Below are positions 54,887-63,660 of a DNA stretch of 64,000 nt, piece by piece; the first letter of the stretch is position 1, and the number at the start of each line of letters is the position of its first letter. The DNA lies in NCBI RefSeq assembly GCF_013283875.1, contig NZ_CP054139.1, forward strand, positions 434,001 through 498,000. The letters run 5' to 3'. A program made the position numbers and the translations under genes. Under the pieces are notes generated by a model. The model was given only the letters and a program-made list of their open reading frames with translations. It was not told the origin of the DNA and did not search any database. The stretch is from Mucilaginibacter mali. GTDB taxonomy: Bacteria > Bacteroidota > Bacteroidia > Sphingobacteriales > Sphingobacteriaceae.

Positions 54887-55711
54887 ATGTTAGGTTCAAA
54901 ATTAGATATCCTGAAACCAGAATGGCTTGATATTGTTTTTAATGGCAGGAACAAAAGTTACGGAGCATACGAGTTAAGGAAGCAAAATCCTAAAAGCACC
55001 GTTAAGGCGCTCTTAATTACACTGCTTTTATTCATTGTAGCCGTTTCAGCACCAACCATTATAAACAAGATCAAAGGCTTTATTCCAAAAGCCCCGCCAA
55101 AAGTTAAAATTGTTGAGGTGACGCTTAAACCGCCGCCACCAGTTGATGAAACCAAGAAACCACCTCCGCCACCTCCGGAACCACCAAAACCGAAGGTAGA
55201 CCAGGTACGTTTCCCACCTCCGGTAGTAAAACCCGATAACGAGGTGAAAGAAAAAGATCCGCCAACCGTTGAGGATTTAAAGGTGGCAGATCCGGGCCCG
55301 AAAGATCAGAAGGGTGACCCAACCGCAGCTATCCGTATTGACGAGCCTGTAGGTAACTCTGATACCAAAGCGGTAACCGAGGATACCAACGAGATCTTTA
55401 CCGCGGTAGAGCAAAGCGCTGAGTTCCCTGGTGGTTTAGAGAAGTTTGGTGCTTACCTGAGCAAGAACATCCGTTACCCGGGTGTAGCCCGCGAAAACAA
55501 TGTACAAGGTAAGGTGTTCCTTCAGTTCGTAGTTGAACGTGATGGTAGCTTAACCGATATTAAAGTGATACGCGGTATTGGCAGCGGTTGCGATGAGGAA
55601 GCAGTACGCGTTATCAAGGCTTCGCCAAAATGGAAGCCAGGTATGCAAAACGGCCGTGCCGTTCGTCAGCAATATACTGTTCCAATTAGCTTCACTTTAG
55701 CGGAACAATAA
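54887..55711 (+). CDS. tonB: energy transducer TonB
   Basis: 274 residues. Conserved N-terminus with WLDIVFNGRNKSYGAYELRK, one helix (about 42-60), a Pro-rich periplasmic spacer (about 72-110), an acidic linker, then the TonB C-terminal domain (about 190-274) with FPGGLEKFGAYLSKNIRYPG, VQGKVFLQFVVERDGSL and SPKWKPGMQNGRAVRQQYTV. It transmits force from ExbB/ExbD to outer-membrane receptors such as the one at 20748. Cluster partners are immediately adjacent. Confidence 0.95.
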   Translation: MLGSKLDILKPEWLDIVFNGRNKSYGAYELRKQNPKSTVKALLITLLLFIVAVSAPTIINKIKGFIPKAPPKVKIVEVTLKPPPPVDETKKPPPPPPEPPKPKVDQVRFPPPVVKPDNEVKEKDPPTVEDLKVADPGPKDQKGDPTAAIRIDEPVGNSDTKAVTEDTNEIFTAVEQSAEFPGGLEKFGAYLSKNIRYPGVARENNVQGKVFLQFVVERDGSLTDIKVIRGIGSGCDEEAVRVIKASPKWKPGMQNGRAVRQQYTVPISFTLAEQ

Positions 55712-55719
55712 GAATATCA

Positions 55720-55956
55720 ATGTCTTATTTTTATAAACGTGAGCAAAAATCGCCTCAAAGGCGGTTTTTGCTCATTTTAGGAATTGCCCTGTTAGTGAGT
55801 ATCACCACGTTTGGGCTAATGATATTGTTTTGGGATAAACTGGCCACGGCTATGCATCTTGAAGCATACAACAGGATCGGGTTTGGCGTTATATGTATAC
55901 TTTATGCCATATTGCGCAGTTCGAGACTGATATTTAAGAAGAACTTGAATGAATAA
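55720..55956 (+). CDS. small inner-membrane protein in the TonB cluster
   Basis: 78 residues. Basic N-terminus (KREQKSPQRR), two hydrophobic stretches (about 15-40 and 52-68), C-terminus KKNLNE. It starts 8 bp after tonB and overlaps the PstS-like start by 8 bp, so it is inside the operon. No family recognised. Position suggests an accessory of the energisation or phosphate-binding genes (inference). Confidence 0.7.
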   Translation: MSYFYKREQKSPQRRFLLILGIALLVSITTFGLMILFWDKLATAMHLEAYNRIGFGVICILYAILRSSRLIFKKNLNE

Positions 55957-56863
55957 GATAAAAGGTGTAGCGCTTATTGTTTTAAGCCTGGCATTAACAG
56001 CATTAATGCCGGCATGTAAAGACAGGGGCAAGGTTAGTAAAGACACCTTTATGACAGGTACAGCCGATTTTTTAATAGATGAATCGTGCGCACCTATCAT
56101 TGATGAGGAAGCTTATATTTTTACATCATCGTACCCACAGGCAAAGCCGCGCTTACTGTATAAAACAGAGAACGAAGTACTAAGGCTTTTGCTGAACGAT
56201 AGCATACCGTTTGCTATCATGACAAGAAATTTAACAGCGGATGAGGCCAAGATAATGGAAGCCCATACTTTGCCGGCCGATGCGAACAAATTTGCCGTCG
56301 ACGCCATAGCGCTGATCGTAAATAAAACATCAAACGATACGACGATAACCGTATCTGAATTGAAGGCAATATTGCGTGGCGAATCAAAAACGGGGAAAAA
56401 TGTTGTTTTTGATAACCCCAACTCCAGCCTGGTGCGCTACCTTAAAGATCTGGCAGGCACTAAGGAGCTGACCGCGAAGAATGTATACGCCCTGAAATCA
56501 AATAAGGATGTGATACGTTATGTAAGCGAACATCCCGGCGCAATTGGCATTACAGGCTTTGCCTGGCTAAACGACCCGGATAAGGATTATGCCGACGCGG
56601 TTGCAAAAATAAAGCTGATGGGTGTGAAGGATGATAAGCGGAAAGATGACATTGGGTTTACTAAACCATCGCAGGAGACTTTGTCTCTAAAACAATATCC
56701 GCTTACCCGCTCGTTGTATATTATTAACTGTACGGGCAGGCAGGGTTTAGGATCAGGGTTTGCGTCGTTTTTATTAAGCGACAGGGGCCAGCGGATCATA
56801 CTAAAATCGGGCTTATTGCCGGAGATAATGCCTGGCAGAGAAATTAACATTGTAAAAGAATAA
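55949..56863 (+). CDS. PstS-like phosphate-binding lipoprotein
   Basis: 304 residues. Lipoprotein signal LTALMPAC (Cys about residue 24). PBP-like region with LLNDSIPFAIMTRNLTADEA, VDAIALIVNKTSND and YVSEHPGAIGITGFAWLNDP, and the C-terminal GLGSGFASFLLSDRGQ. The usual phosphate-binding loop is not clearly conserved, so the ligand is unsure. No pstCAB genes are near, which argues against a normal phosphate importer; the position after tonB suggests it feeds or regulates another process (inference). Confidence 0.82.
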   Translation: MNKIKGVALIVLSLALTALMPACKDRGKVSKDTFMTGTADFLIDESCAPIIDEEAYIFTSSYPQAKPRLLYKTENEVLRLLLNDSIPFAIMTRNLTADEAKIMEAHTLPADANKFAVDAIALIVNKTSNDTTITVSELKAILRGESKTGKNVVFDNPNSSLVRYLKDLAGTKELTAKNVYALKSNKDVIRYVSEHPGAIGITGFAWLNDPDKDYADAVAKIKLMGVKDDKRKDDIGFTKPSQETLSLKQYPLTRSLYIINCTGRQGLGSGFASFLLSDRGQRIILKSGLLPEIMPGREINIVKE

Positions 56864-56884
56864 ACTAAAACTATAAATAGAGCC

Positions 56885-58588
56885 ATGAAAATGATTAAAA
56901 GAGTAGCGATGTCGGTAACGGCACTGGTATTTATAGGTTCATCAGTTTTTGCGCAGAGTCTTGCCGACGCCAAAAAAGCTATTGACGCCGAACAATATCA
57001 GAAAGCTAAAACGATGCTTAAAAACCTGACTGTAACACAACCAACCAGCGATGAGAACTGGTTTTACCTGGGTTGGGTATACATTAAACAGGATTATGCT
57101 GATTCTGCAAAAACTGCCTTTAACAAAGGCATTGCCATTAATCCCAAAACAGCCCTTAACTACGCTGGTTTAGGCGCGGTGGCCCGTTTGGATAAAGACC
57201 AGGCCGGTGCAACCAGTAACTTTAACCAGGCCCTGGCCAATGCCGGTAAGGATACTAAACCATACCTGTATGTAGGTAAGGCTTACCTGCTGATGGTTCC
57301 GCCTGCTAACATTGTAACCCAGGCCAATGCCGACGCGGCTATTGCTGTATTGGAAAAAGGTAAAACCGTTAACACTAAGGTAAAAGATGCCGAGTTGATG
57401 GTAACTTTAGGTGATGCTTATGTATCGCAATTAAAAAGCAGCGAGGCTTACAAAAACTATTCAGACGCGCTGGGTGCCGATCCCAAATCGCTGACCGCTA
57501 ACGTGGCTGAAGGTGTTTTATGGCGTTTGGCCAACAACTGGGAATCGGCTGCTAACCAGTTTAAAGCTGCCTTAGCTATCGATCCTAACTACGGCCCTGC
57601 TTATCGTGAGTGGGCTGAAACTGACCTGCGCCAGGCTAAAAACGAACTGAAAGTTGCTAAAGAAAAAGTAATGGAAGGTGTGGAATACTACAAAAAGTAC
57701 CTTAGTCTGACAGACATGTCGTTAGAATCGCAATTGCGTTATGCCGACTTCCTGTACAATGCCGGTGATTTTAAAGCCCTGCAGGAACTTGCTGCCAACT
57801 TAAGTAAGTATGCCAACAGTAACCTGCGTGTTTACCGTTACTTAGGCTATTCGGCTTCAGAGAATAAAGATTATCCTGCAGCTATATCAGCTTTAAACAA
57901 ATGGATTAGCGCTGCCGGTGAAAAACGTATCCTGGCTACCGATTACCTGGTTTTAGGTAAAGCGCAGTTAGGTGCAGGAGATACTTTAGGTATTGCTAAC
58001 TTAAGGAAAGCGTACCAGATGGATACAACTAAGGCCGATGTGTTTTTAGAGATAGCTAAAAGTGATTTGGATAGGAAAAAATACTTAGAGGGCGCACAAG
58101 CTTATCAGGATTATTTTGATAAGTCGCACAAAAGCACCCTGCAGGATAAGTTTTTGCAAGCAAGGGCATACTTCTCAGCGTTTACGCGTGCACCAGAAGG
58201 CTCAAAACCAGATAGCGCCTTATTGACTAAGGCTGATACCGGTTTTGCCATTGTAAGTATAAAATTAGGCAAACCATTTGCGGCTGCTGTACAGTATAGG
58301 GCTTATATTGCGGATATGAAGGACTTAGACCGTAATAATATTAAGGGTTTGGCTAAGCCTTATTACGAACAGCTGATATCTCTTATAACAGCTAAACCGG
58401 CATTAACCGATGTGGATAAAAGAGATCTTGCAGAAGCGTATGCTTATTTAGCTGCGATTTATGAATACAAGGACAAGGATGATGCTAAAACTTTGGAGGC
58501 TTATACAAAGGCTAAAGAGTATGATCCGGCTAACAAACAGGTAGTAGCGTACTTCTCGCGCAAACCTGCGGCTAAGACAACCAAGTAA
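56885..58588 (+). CDS. tetratricopeptide repeat protein, periplasmic
   Basis: 567 residues with signal peptide ending GSSVFAQ. TPR-like helices run from about residue 30 to 550; a clear unit is NWFYLGWVYIKQDYADSAK, and others recur about every 34 residues with gaps. Rich in Ala, Tyr and Lys. It is the last gene of the TonB cluster, ended by a strong hairpin. TPR proteins scaffold other proteins; here possibly TonB or outer-membrane complexes in the periplasm (inference). Confidence 0.88.
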   Translation: MKMIKRVAMSVTALVFIGSSVFAQSLADAKKAIDAEQYQKAKTMLKNLTVTQPTSDENWFYLGWVYIKQDYADSAKTAFNKGIAINPKTALNYAGLGAVARLDKDQAGATSNFNQALANAGKDTKPYLYVGKAYLLMVPPANIVTQANADAAIAVLEKGKTVNTKVKDAELMVTLGDAYVSQLKSSEAYKNYSDALGADPKSLTANVAEGVLWRLANNWESAANQFKAALAIDPNYGPAYREWAETDLRQAKNELKVAKEKVMEGVEYYKKYLSLTDMSLESQLRYADFLYNAGDFKALQELAANLSKYANSNLRVYRYLGYSASENKDYPAAISALNKWISAAGEKRILATDYLVLGKAQLGAGDTLGIANLRKAYQMDTTKADVFLEIAKSDLDRKKYLEGAQAYQDYFDKSHKSTLQDKFLQARAYFSAFTRAPEGSKPDSALLTKADTGFAIVSIKLGKPFAAAVQYRAYIADMKDLDRNNIKGLAKPYYEQLISLITAKPALTDVDKRDLAEAYAYLAAIYEYKDKDDAKTLEAYTKAKEYDPANKQVVAYFSRKPAAKTTK

Positions 58589-58613
58589 AAACTATCAATT
58601 TAGATACAAATGG

Positions 58614-58650
58614 AAAAGCTTCCCGGTAACCATCCCGGGAAGCTTTTTTT
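58614..58650 (+). terminator. TonB cluster terminator
   Basis: AAAAGCTTCCCGG / CCGGGAAGCTTTT (13 bp) with an 8-nt loop and a T-run to 58650, about 25 nt after the TPR stop. Separates it from nuo. Confidence 0.85.
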
Positions 58651-58666
58651 ATAAAAAGTACATTAC

Positions 58667-58674
58667 TATATTTG
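58667..58674 (+). promoter_or_regulatory. -7 box of the nuo operon promoter
   Basis: TATATTTG ends 5 bp before the nuoA ATG (58680), so transcription would start at or within a few nt of the start codon. Confidence 0.55.
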
Positions 58675-58679
58675 CGCCC

Positions 58680-59051
58680 ATGGAAGCACAAAGCACGGCA
58701 ATTAACTATTTGCCAATTATTATACAAATGCTGGTAGCCGCCGGTTTTGCCGTTGGCACCATGTTTGCCACGCACTACCTGGGGCCTAAGCGCCAAACTA
58801 AAGATAAACTGACCCCGTTCGAATCGGGTGTGGAAGTGGTTGGTAACGCGCGTACGCCTATATCTATCAAGTACTTTTTGGTGGCTATATTATTTGTGCT
58901 TTTTGATGTGGAGGTAATATTTATGTATCCGTGGGCGGTGAACTTCAGGGAGATGGGTGTGAAGGGTTTGGTAGAGATGTTCATCTTTATGGCTACCCTG
59001 TTATTGGGCTTCATCTATATCCTGAAAAAGAAAGCGCTGGACTGGGATTAA
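58680..59051 (+). CDS. nuoA: NADH-quinone oxidoreductase subunit A
   Basis: 123 residues. Three helices (about 10-30, 62-85, 92-112); conserved KLTPFESGVEVVGNARTPIS loop between the first two. Membrane subunit of complex I near the quinone site. Unusually close to its promoter, and followed by a 203-bp spacer holding a family D element and a second -7 box before nuoB. Confidence 0.95.
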   Translation: MEAQSTAINYLPIIIQMLVAAGFAVGTMFATHYLGPKRQTKDKLTPFESGVEVVGNARTPISIKYFLVAILFVLFDVEVIFMYPWAVNFREMGVKGLVEMFIFMATLLLGFIYILKKKALDWD

Positions 59052-59052
59052 T

Positions 59053-59127
59053 TAGCCCCACCCAAACCCTCCCCAGGGGAGAGGGCTTTTGAAGTCTCCC
59101 CCTTTGGGGGGAGATTTAGAGGGGGCT
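59053..59127. repeat. family D element in the nuoA-nuoB spacer
   Basis: AGCCCCACCCAAACCCTCCCCAGGGGAGAGGG and TCTCCCCCTTTGGGGGGAGATTTAGAGGGGGCT form two hairpins and outer inverted ends. Begins 2 bp after nuoA. Confidence 0.8.
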
Positions 59128-59202
59128 GAGCTAAGATTGTTTAGACTGATTCTAAATATCTTCGCCTTATCATAGTGTACTTTTAACAACGTTTAATTAT
59201 TG

Positions 59203-59210
59203 TAAATTTG
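59203..59210 (+). promoter_or_regulatory. -7 box before nuoB, with leader hairpin
   Basis: TAAATTTG matches TAnnTTTG. Directly after it, CCGTCAGT (59212-59219) and ACTGACGG (59228-59235) form a hairpin in the leader. It could give nuoB-G an internal promoter. Confidence 0.5.
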
Positions 59211-59254
59211 CCCGTCAGTTTTTTAGCACTGACGGCTTTATTTGTTCAATAACA

Positions 59255-59797
59255 ATGAGTGATATTCAAATTGTTAACGCCCCCGCAGGTGTAGAAGGCC
59301 AGGGCTTTTTTGCCACAAAGCTTGATGAAGCGGTGGGTTTAGCCCGTTCATACTCGTTATGGCCACTGCCATTTGCCACCTCGTGCTGCGGTATCGAATT
59401 TATGGCTACTATGGCATCTCACTATGATCTGTCCCGTTTTGGTGCCGAGCGTTTAAGCTTTTCGCCACGCCAGGCCGACCTGCTGATGGTGATGGGTACT
59501 ATATCTAAAAAAATGGGCCCGGTACTGCGCCAGGTTTACCTGCAAATGGCCGAACCACGTTGGGTAATGGCTGTTGGTGCCTGTGCGTCAAGCGGTGGTA
59601 TATTTGATACTTATTCGGTTTTGCAGGGTATAGATGAGGTGATACCGGTGGATGTTTACGTTCCCGGATGCCCGCCACGCCCCGAAGCCATTATCGACGG
59701 TTTTATGCAGATCCAGAAGCTGGTACAGACCGAAGAGCGCCGTCGCCGCGATACGCCAGAATATCAGAAATTATTAGCATCATACGGTATCCAGTAA
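59255..59797 (+). CDS. nuoB: NADH-quinone oxidoreductase subunit B
   Basis: 180 residues. Peripheral-arm subunit holding the N2 [4Fe-4S] cluster: FATSCCGIEFMAT (tandem Cys), GACASSGG and VPGCPPRPEA complete the four ligands. Passes electrons to quinone. Stop overlaps nothing; nuoC starts at the next base. Confidence 0.96.
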   Translation: MSDIQIVNAPAGVEGQGFFATKLDEAVGLARSYSLWPLPFATSCCGIEFMATMASHYDLSRFGAERLSFSPRQADLLMVMGTISKKMGPVLRQVYLQMAEPRWVMAVGACASSGGIFDTYSVLQGIDEVIPVDVYVPGCPPRPEAIIDGFMQIQKLVQTEERRRRDTPEYQKLLASYGIQ

Positions 59798-60301
59798 ATG
59801 AGCACGATCAGTAACGAACAGATCATCGAAGCTATCGCCGCTAAATTTGGCGATAACGTAAAAACAGAAGGCGAACCTTACGGCCTGCTTACCGTAGAGA
59901 CCGGTCGCGAACAGATCATCGATCTGCTTAGCTTTCTGAAAAATGATGCCACTTTAAAATTCGGCTTCCTTACAGATATCACTGCTATCCATTATCCTGA
60001 AAGGGAGAAAGCGATAGGCGTGATCTATCACCTGCACAGCCTGCAAAACAACATCCGCATACGCATAAAAGTATTTGTTGCCGATGGTGATGTGCATGTG
60101 CCTACCGCCACCGTGCTGTGGGATGGTGCCAACTGGATGGAGCGTGAGACCTACGATTTTTTTGGCGTTGACTTTACCGGTCATCCCGATTTGAGAAGAA
60201 TATTAAATGTTGACGACATGACGGTTTTCCCGATGCGACGCGAGTTCCCGCTGGAAGACCCTAACCGTGTTGATAAAAAAGATTACTTTTTCGGAAGATA
60301 A
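59798..60301 (+). CDS. nuoC: NADH-quinone oxidoreductase subunit C
   Basis: 167 residues, 30-kDa subunit. LKFGFLTDITAIHYPEREK, then the signature REFPLEDPNRVDKK near the C-terminus. Separate from nuoD, as is normal when the two are not fused. Starts right after nuoB, 3 bp before nuoD. Confidence 0.95.
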   Translation: MSTISNEQIIEAIAAKFGDNVKTEGEPYGLLTVETGREQIIDLLSFLKNDATLKFGFLTDITAIHYPEREKAIGVIYHLHSLQNNIRIRIKVFVADGDVHVPTATVLWDGANWMERETYDFFGVDFTGHPDLRRILNVDDMTVFPMRREFPLEDPNRVDKKDYFFGR

Positions 60302-60304
60302 CAA

Positions 60305-61516
60305 ATGCATAACCACCCTGTATTTACAGACAACGATCCGCAAAGCGAACTTTCTACCCTTAACCTGGGGCCAACGCACCCGGCCACGCACGGCGTGTTC
60401 CAAAATGTGTTGCAGTTGGATGGCGAGCGTATTGTAAGCGGTGTATCAACCATTGGTTACATCCACCGGGCATTTGAAAAAATTGCCGAACACCGCCCGT
60501 TCTACCAGATCACCCCGCTGACCGACAGACTGAACTACTGCTCGTCGCCCATTAACAATATGGGCTGGCACATGACGGTAGAGAAACTGCTGAACATACA
60601 ATTACCAAAACGTGTTGATTACATGCGTATCATCGTGATGGAACTGGCGCGTATAGCCGACCATATTGTATGTAACGGTGTATTGGGTGTGGATACCGGC
60701 GCTTTTACGGGTTTCCTTTATATGATGGAATTCCGTGAGGCTATTTATGAGATATATGAAGAGATATGCGGATCGCGACTGACCACTAACGTGGGCCGTA
60801 TAGGCGGTTTTGAACGCAATTTCAACGAGATATTTTTCCGCAAGACACGCAAGTTCTTAGTGGATTTCCCGCCTGCACTGGCCGAATTCGAGAGCCTTTT
60901 CAACCGTAACCGTATCTTTATCGACCGTACCAAAGGTGTGGCCGAGGTTACTGCCGAAACTGCGCTAAGCTATAGCTGGACAGGCCCGCTGCTGCGTGCT
61001 GCCGGTGTAGATTATGATGTGAGAGCCATGAACCCGTACTCATCATACCAAGACCTTGACTTTGAAGTACCCGTAGGTACTACTGGCGATGTTTACGACC
61101 GCTTTTTGGTACGTAACGAGGAAATGAAGCAGAGCATGCGTATGATAGAGCAATGCCTGAAACTGGTAGAAAAAGAAGACCCGACCATCTTCCACGCTGA
61201 TGTGCCGGCCTATTACCTGCCGCCGAAAGAAGAAGTTTATAACAACATGGAAGCGCTGATCTATCACTTTAAAATAGTGATGGGCGAGGTGGAAACCCCG
61301 GTTGGCGAGGTATACCACTCGGTAGAGGGTGCCAACGGCGAACTGGGTTTTTACCTGGTTAACGATGGCGGCCGCTCCCCGTACCGTTTGCATTTCCGCA
61401 GGCCAAGCTTTATCAATTACCAGATGTACGCGCCAATGAGCCGCGGCATGCTGTTAAGCGATGCCATTATTAACATGAGTAGTTTAAACATTATAGCCGG
61501 AGAGTTAGATGCTTAG
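60305..61516 (+). CDS. nuoD: NADH-quinone oxidoreductase subunit D
   Basis: 403 residues, 49-kDa subunit that forms the quinone pocket. LGPTHPATHGVFQNVLQLDG near the N-terminus, SPINNMGWHMTVEKLL, DHIVCNGVLGVDTGAFT, and C-terminal SSLNIIAGELDA. The stop overlaps the nuoE start by 8 bp, indicating translational coupling. Confidence 0.96.
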   Translation: MHNHPVFTDNDPQSELSTLNLGPTHPATHGVFQNVLQLDGERIVSGVSTIGYIHRAFEKIAEHRPFYQITPLTDRLNYCSSPINNMGWHMTVEKLLNIQLPKRVDYMRIIVMELARIADHIVCNGVLGVDTGAFTGFLYMMEFREAIYEIYEEICGSRLTTNVGRIGGFERNFNEIFFRKTRKFLVDFPPALAEFESLFNRNRIFIDRTKGVAEVTAETALSYSWTGPLLRAAGVDYDVRAMNPYSSYQDLDFEVPVGTTGDVYDRFLVRNEEMKQSMRMIEQCLKLVEKEDPTIFHADVPAYYLPPKEEVYNNMEALIYHFKIVMGEVETPVGEVYHSVEGANGELGFYLVNDGGRSPYRLHFRRPSFINYQMYAPMSRGMLLSDAIINMSSLNIIAGELDA

Positions 61517-62042
61517 AGTTGAAGATACTACCCAGCAACATGAACCGGTAACCTTTAGCGCCGAACTGACCGCTAAATTTGCCGATATAGTAAGCCGTTA
61601 TCCGCAGGGTAAACAAAAATCGGCGCTGCTGCCTATACTGCACCTGGTGCAGGCCGAATATGGCTGGCTGAGCGTGCCCGCTATGGACAACGTTGCTGCT
61701 TTTTTAGAGATATTACCTATTGAAGTTTACGAAGTAGCCACTTTTTATACCATGTACTTTATGCGCCCGCAAGGCAAATATGTATTAGAAGTTTGCCGTA
61801 CCGGCCCTTGCGAGATAGTTGGTGCCGGCAAAATAATGGACTACATTGAAAACAAGCTGGGTGTTAAAGAAGGTGAAGTTACCGCTGATGGCTTATTTAG
61901 CTGGAGAGGTGTGGAGTGTTTAGCCGCCTGCGGTTACGCCCCTGTTTTACAGATAGGCCCTGAATATACTTTCTACGAAAATTTAACAGAGCAATCGGTA
62001 GATCAGTTAATTGGCGATCTGAAAGCAAAAGCGAAGAATTAA
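61509..62042 (+). CDS. nuoE: NADH-quinone oxidoreductase subunit E
   Basis: 177 residues. Thioredoxin-like [2Fe-2S] protein: VCRTGPCEIVGA and VECLAACGYAP supply four Cys (C-x4-C and C-x3-C). Transfers electrons from the NuoF flavin. Overlaps nuoD; followed by a 116-bp spacer with a palindrome. Confidence 0.95.
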   Translation: MLRVEDTTQQHEPVTFSAELTAKFADIVSRYPQGKQKSALLPILHLVQAEYGWLSVPAMDNVAAFLEILPIEVYEVATFYTMYFMRPQGKYVLEVCRTGPCEIVGAGKIMDYIENKLGVKEGEVTADGLFSWRGVECLAACGYAPVLQIGPEYTFYENLTEQSVDQLIGDLKAKAKN

Positions 62043-62052
62043 AAATCAAATG

Positions 62053-62127
62053 GTCATCCCGAACTTGTTTCGGGATCCCACACGGCAGGCAAATGCGAGT
62101 GGGATGCTGAAACAAGTTCAGCATGAC
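62053..62127. repeat. GTCAT..GAACTTGTTTC palindromic element, copy 2
   Basis: Arms GTCATCCCGAACTTGTTTCGGGATCCC and GGGATGCTGAAACAAGTTCAGCATGAC, 22 of 27 or so paired. In the nuoE-nuoF spacer; close to 37389-37482. Confidence 0.85.
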
Positions 62128-62158
62128 AGGTAAAATAAATTAAAAAAACAGCGTAACG

Positions 62159-63523
62159 ATGGGACGCAAATTATTATTAGAACATATCAACGTACCGGGC
62201 ATCAACACTTTTGATGTTTATCGCCAAAAGGGCGGATATCGCGCTGTTGAAAAGGCTTTGAAAACGCTTGCCCCTGCCGATATTGTAGAGGAAGTGAAAA
62301 AGTCGGGCTTACGCGGTCGCGGCGGCGCGGGTTTCCCTACCGGTATGAAGTGGAGCTTTTTGGCTAAACCCGAGGGCGTAGCACGTTACCTGGTTTGCAA
62401 TGCCGACGAATCGGAACCGGGCACTTTTAAAGACCGTTACCTGATGACCTACATCCCTCATGCTTTAATTGAGGGGATGATCGTATCGAGCTTTGCGCTG
62501 GGTGCCAATACATCGTACATATATGTTCGCGGCGAAATGATGCCGCAGATCCGCATACTGGAAAAAGCCATTGCCGAAGCCAAAGCTGCCGGATTTTTGG
62601 GTAAAAATATACTGGGTACCGGTTACGACCTGGAGCTGTACGTACAGCCAGGTGGCGGTGCCTACATCTGCGGTGAAGAGACCGCCTTGTTAGAATCGCT
62701 GGAGGGTAAACGTGGTAACCCGCGTATCAAACCGCCGTTCCCGGCTATTGCTGGTCTGTATGGTTGCCCAACGGTAGTGAACAACGTTGAATCGATAGCT
62801 GCGGTAGTTCCCATCATTAACGATGGCGGCGAAGAGTATGCCAAGATAGGCGTTGGCCGTAGCACAGGTACCAAACTGATATCGGCTGGTGGTAACCTGC
62901 GCAAACCGGGTGTTTACGAAATAGACCTGGGTTTATCGGCCGAAGAATTTTTATATAGCGACGAATACTGCGGTGGTATAGCTAATGGCAAACGCCTGAA
63001 GGCTGTTGTTGCCGGTGGCTCATCGGTACCGATATTGCCTGCCAACCTGTTCCTGAAGACCGTTAATGGCGAAGCCCGCCTGATGAGCTACGAATCCTTA
63101 GCTGATGGTGGCTTTGTGAGCGGTACCATGCTGGGTTCGGGTGGTTTCATCGCTTATGACGAAGATCAGTGCATCGTTCGCAACACCTGGAACTTTGCCC
63201 GTTTCTATCACCACGAAAGCTGTGGCCAATGCTCGCCTTGCCGCGAGGGTACCGGCTGGATGGAGAAAGTACTGCACCGCCTGGAATATGGTCACGGCAA
63301 AATGAGCGATATTGACCTGTTGGTAGATGTTTCTAAAAAGATAGAAGGTAATACCATTTGTCCGCTGGGTGATGCGGCAGCCTGGCCGGTAGCCAGCGCC
63401 ATCCGCCATTTCAGGGATGAGTTTGAGTGGCACGTAACACACGCTGGCGAAGCTACAACGCATAACTTTGGGTTGGCGCATTACGCTGATCCGCTGCCGA
63501 AGAAGGAAGAGAGCGTAGCGTAG
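62159..63523 (+). CDS. nuoF: NADH-quinone oxidoreductase subunit F
   Basis: 454 residues. NADH-binding [15 protein letters not shown] (about 57-71), FMN region [34 protein letters not shown], and the C-terminal [4Fe-4S] ligands [12 protein letters not shown] plus the later Cys in NTICPLG. Entry point of NADH electrons. A palindrome separates it from nuoG. Short, basic C-terminal tail KKEESVA. Confidence 0.96.
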   Translation: MGRKLLLEHINVPGINTFDVYRQKGGYRAVEKALKTLAPADIVEEVKKSGLRGRGGAGFPTGMKWSFLAKPEGVARYLVCNADESEPGTFKDRYLMTYIPHALIEGMIVSSFALGANTSYIYVRGEMMPQIRILEKAIAEAKAAGFLGKNILGTGYDLELYVQPGGGAYICGEETALLESLEGKRGNPRIKPPFPAIAGLYGCPTVVNNVESIAAVVPIINDGGEEYAKIGVGRSTGTKLISAGGNLRKPGVYEIDLGLSAEEFLYSDEYCGGIANGKRLKAVVAGGSSVPILPANLFLKTVNGEARLMSYESLADGGFVSGTMLGSGGFIAYDEDQCIVRNTWNFARFYHHESCGQCSPCREGTGWMEKVLHRLEYGHGKMSDIDLLVDVSKKIEGNTICPLGDAAAWPVASAIRHFRDEFEWHVTHAGEATTHNFGLAHYADPLPKKEESVA

Positions 63524-63532
63524 TGCAGTTTT

Positions 63533-63622
63533 GTCATTGCGAGGAGCGTAGCGACGCGGCAACCGCGAACTATGCATAACCGCAATGTCCTATGAGATTG
63601 CCGCGCTATCGCTCGCAATGAC
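63533..63622. repeat. GTCATTGCGAGGAGCG palindromic element
   Basis: Arms GTCATTGCGAGGAGCGTAGCGACGCGGCAA and ATTGCCGCGCTATCGCTCGCAATGAC are inverted. It fills the nuoF-nuoG spacer; a half copy lies at 13907-13942. Similar GTCATTGCGAGG elements are common in other bacterial genomes (known). Confidence 0.88.
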
Positions 63623-63660
63623 ATAGTAGATCGATAAAAGAAAAACTTTGACTAAGAAAA

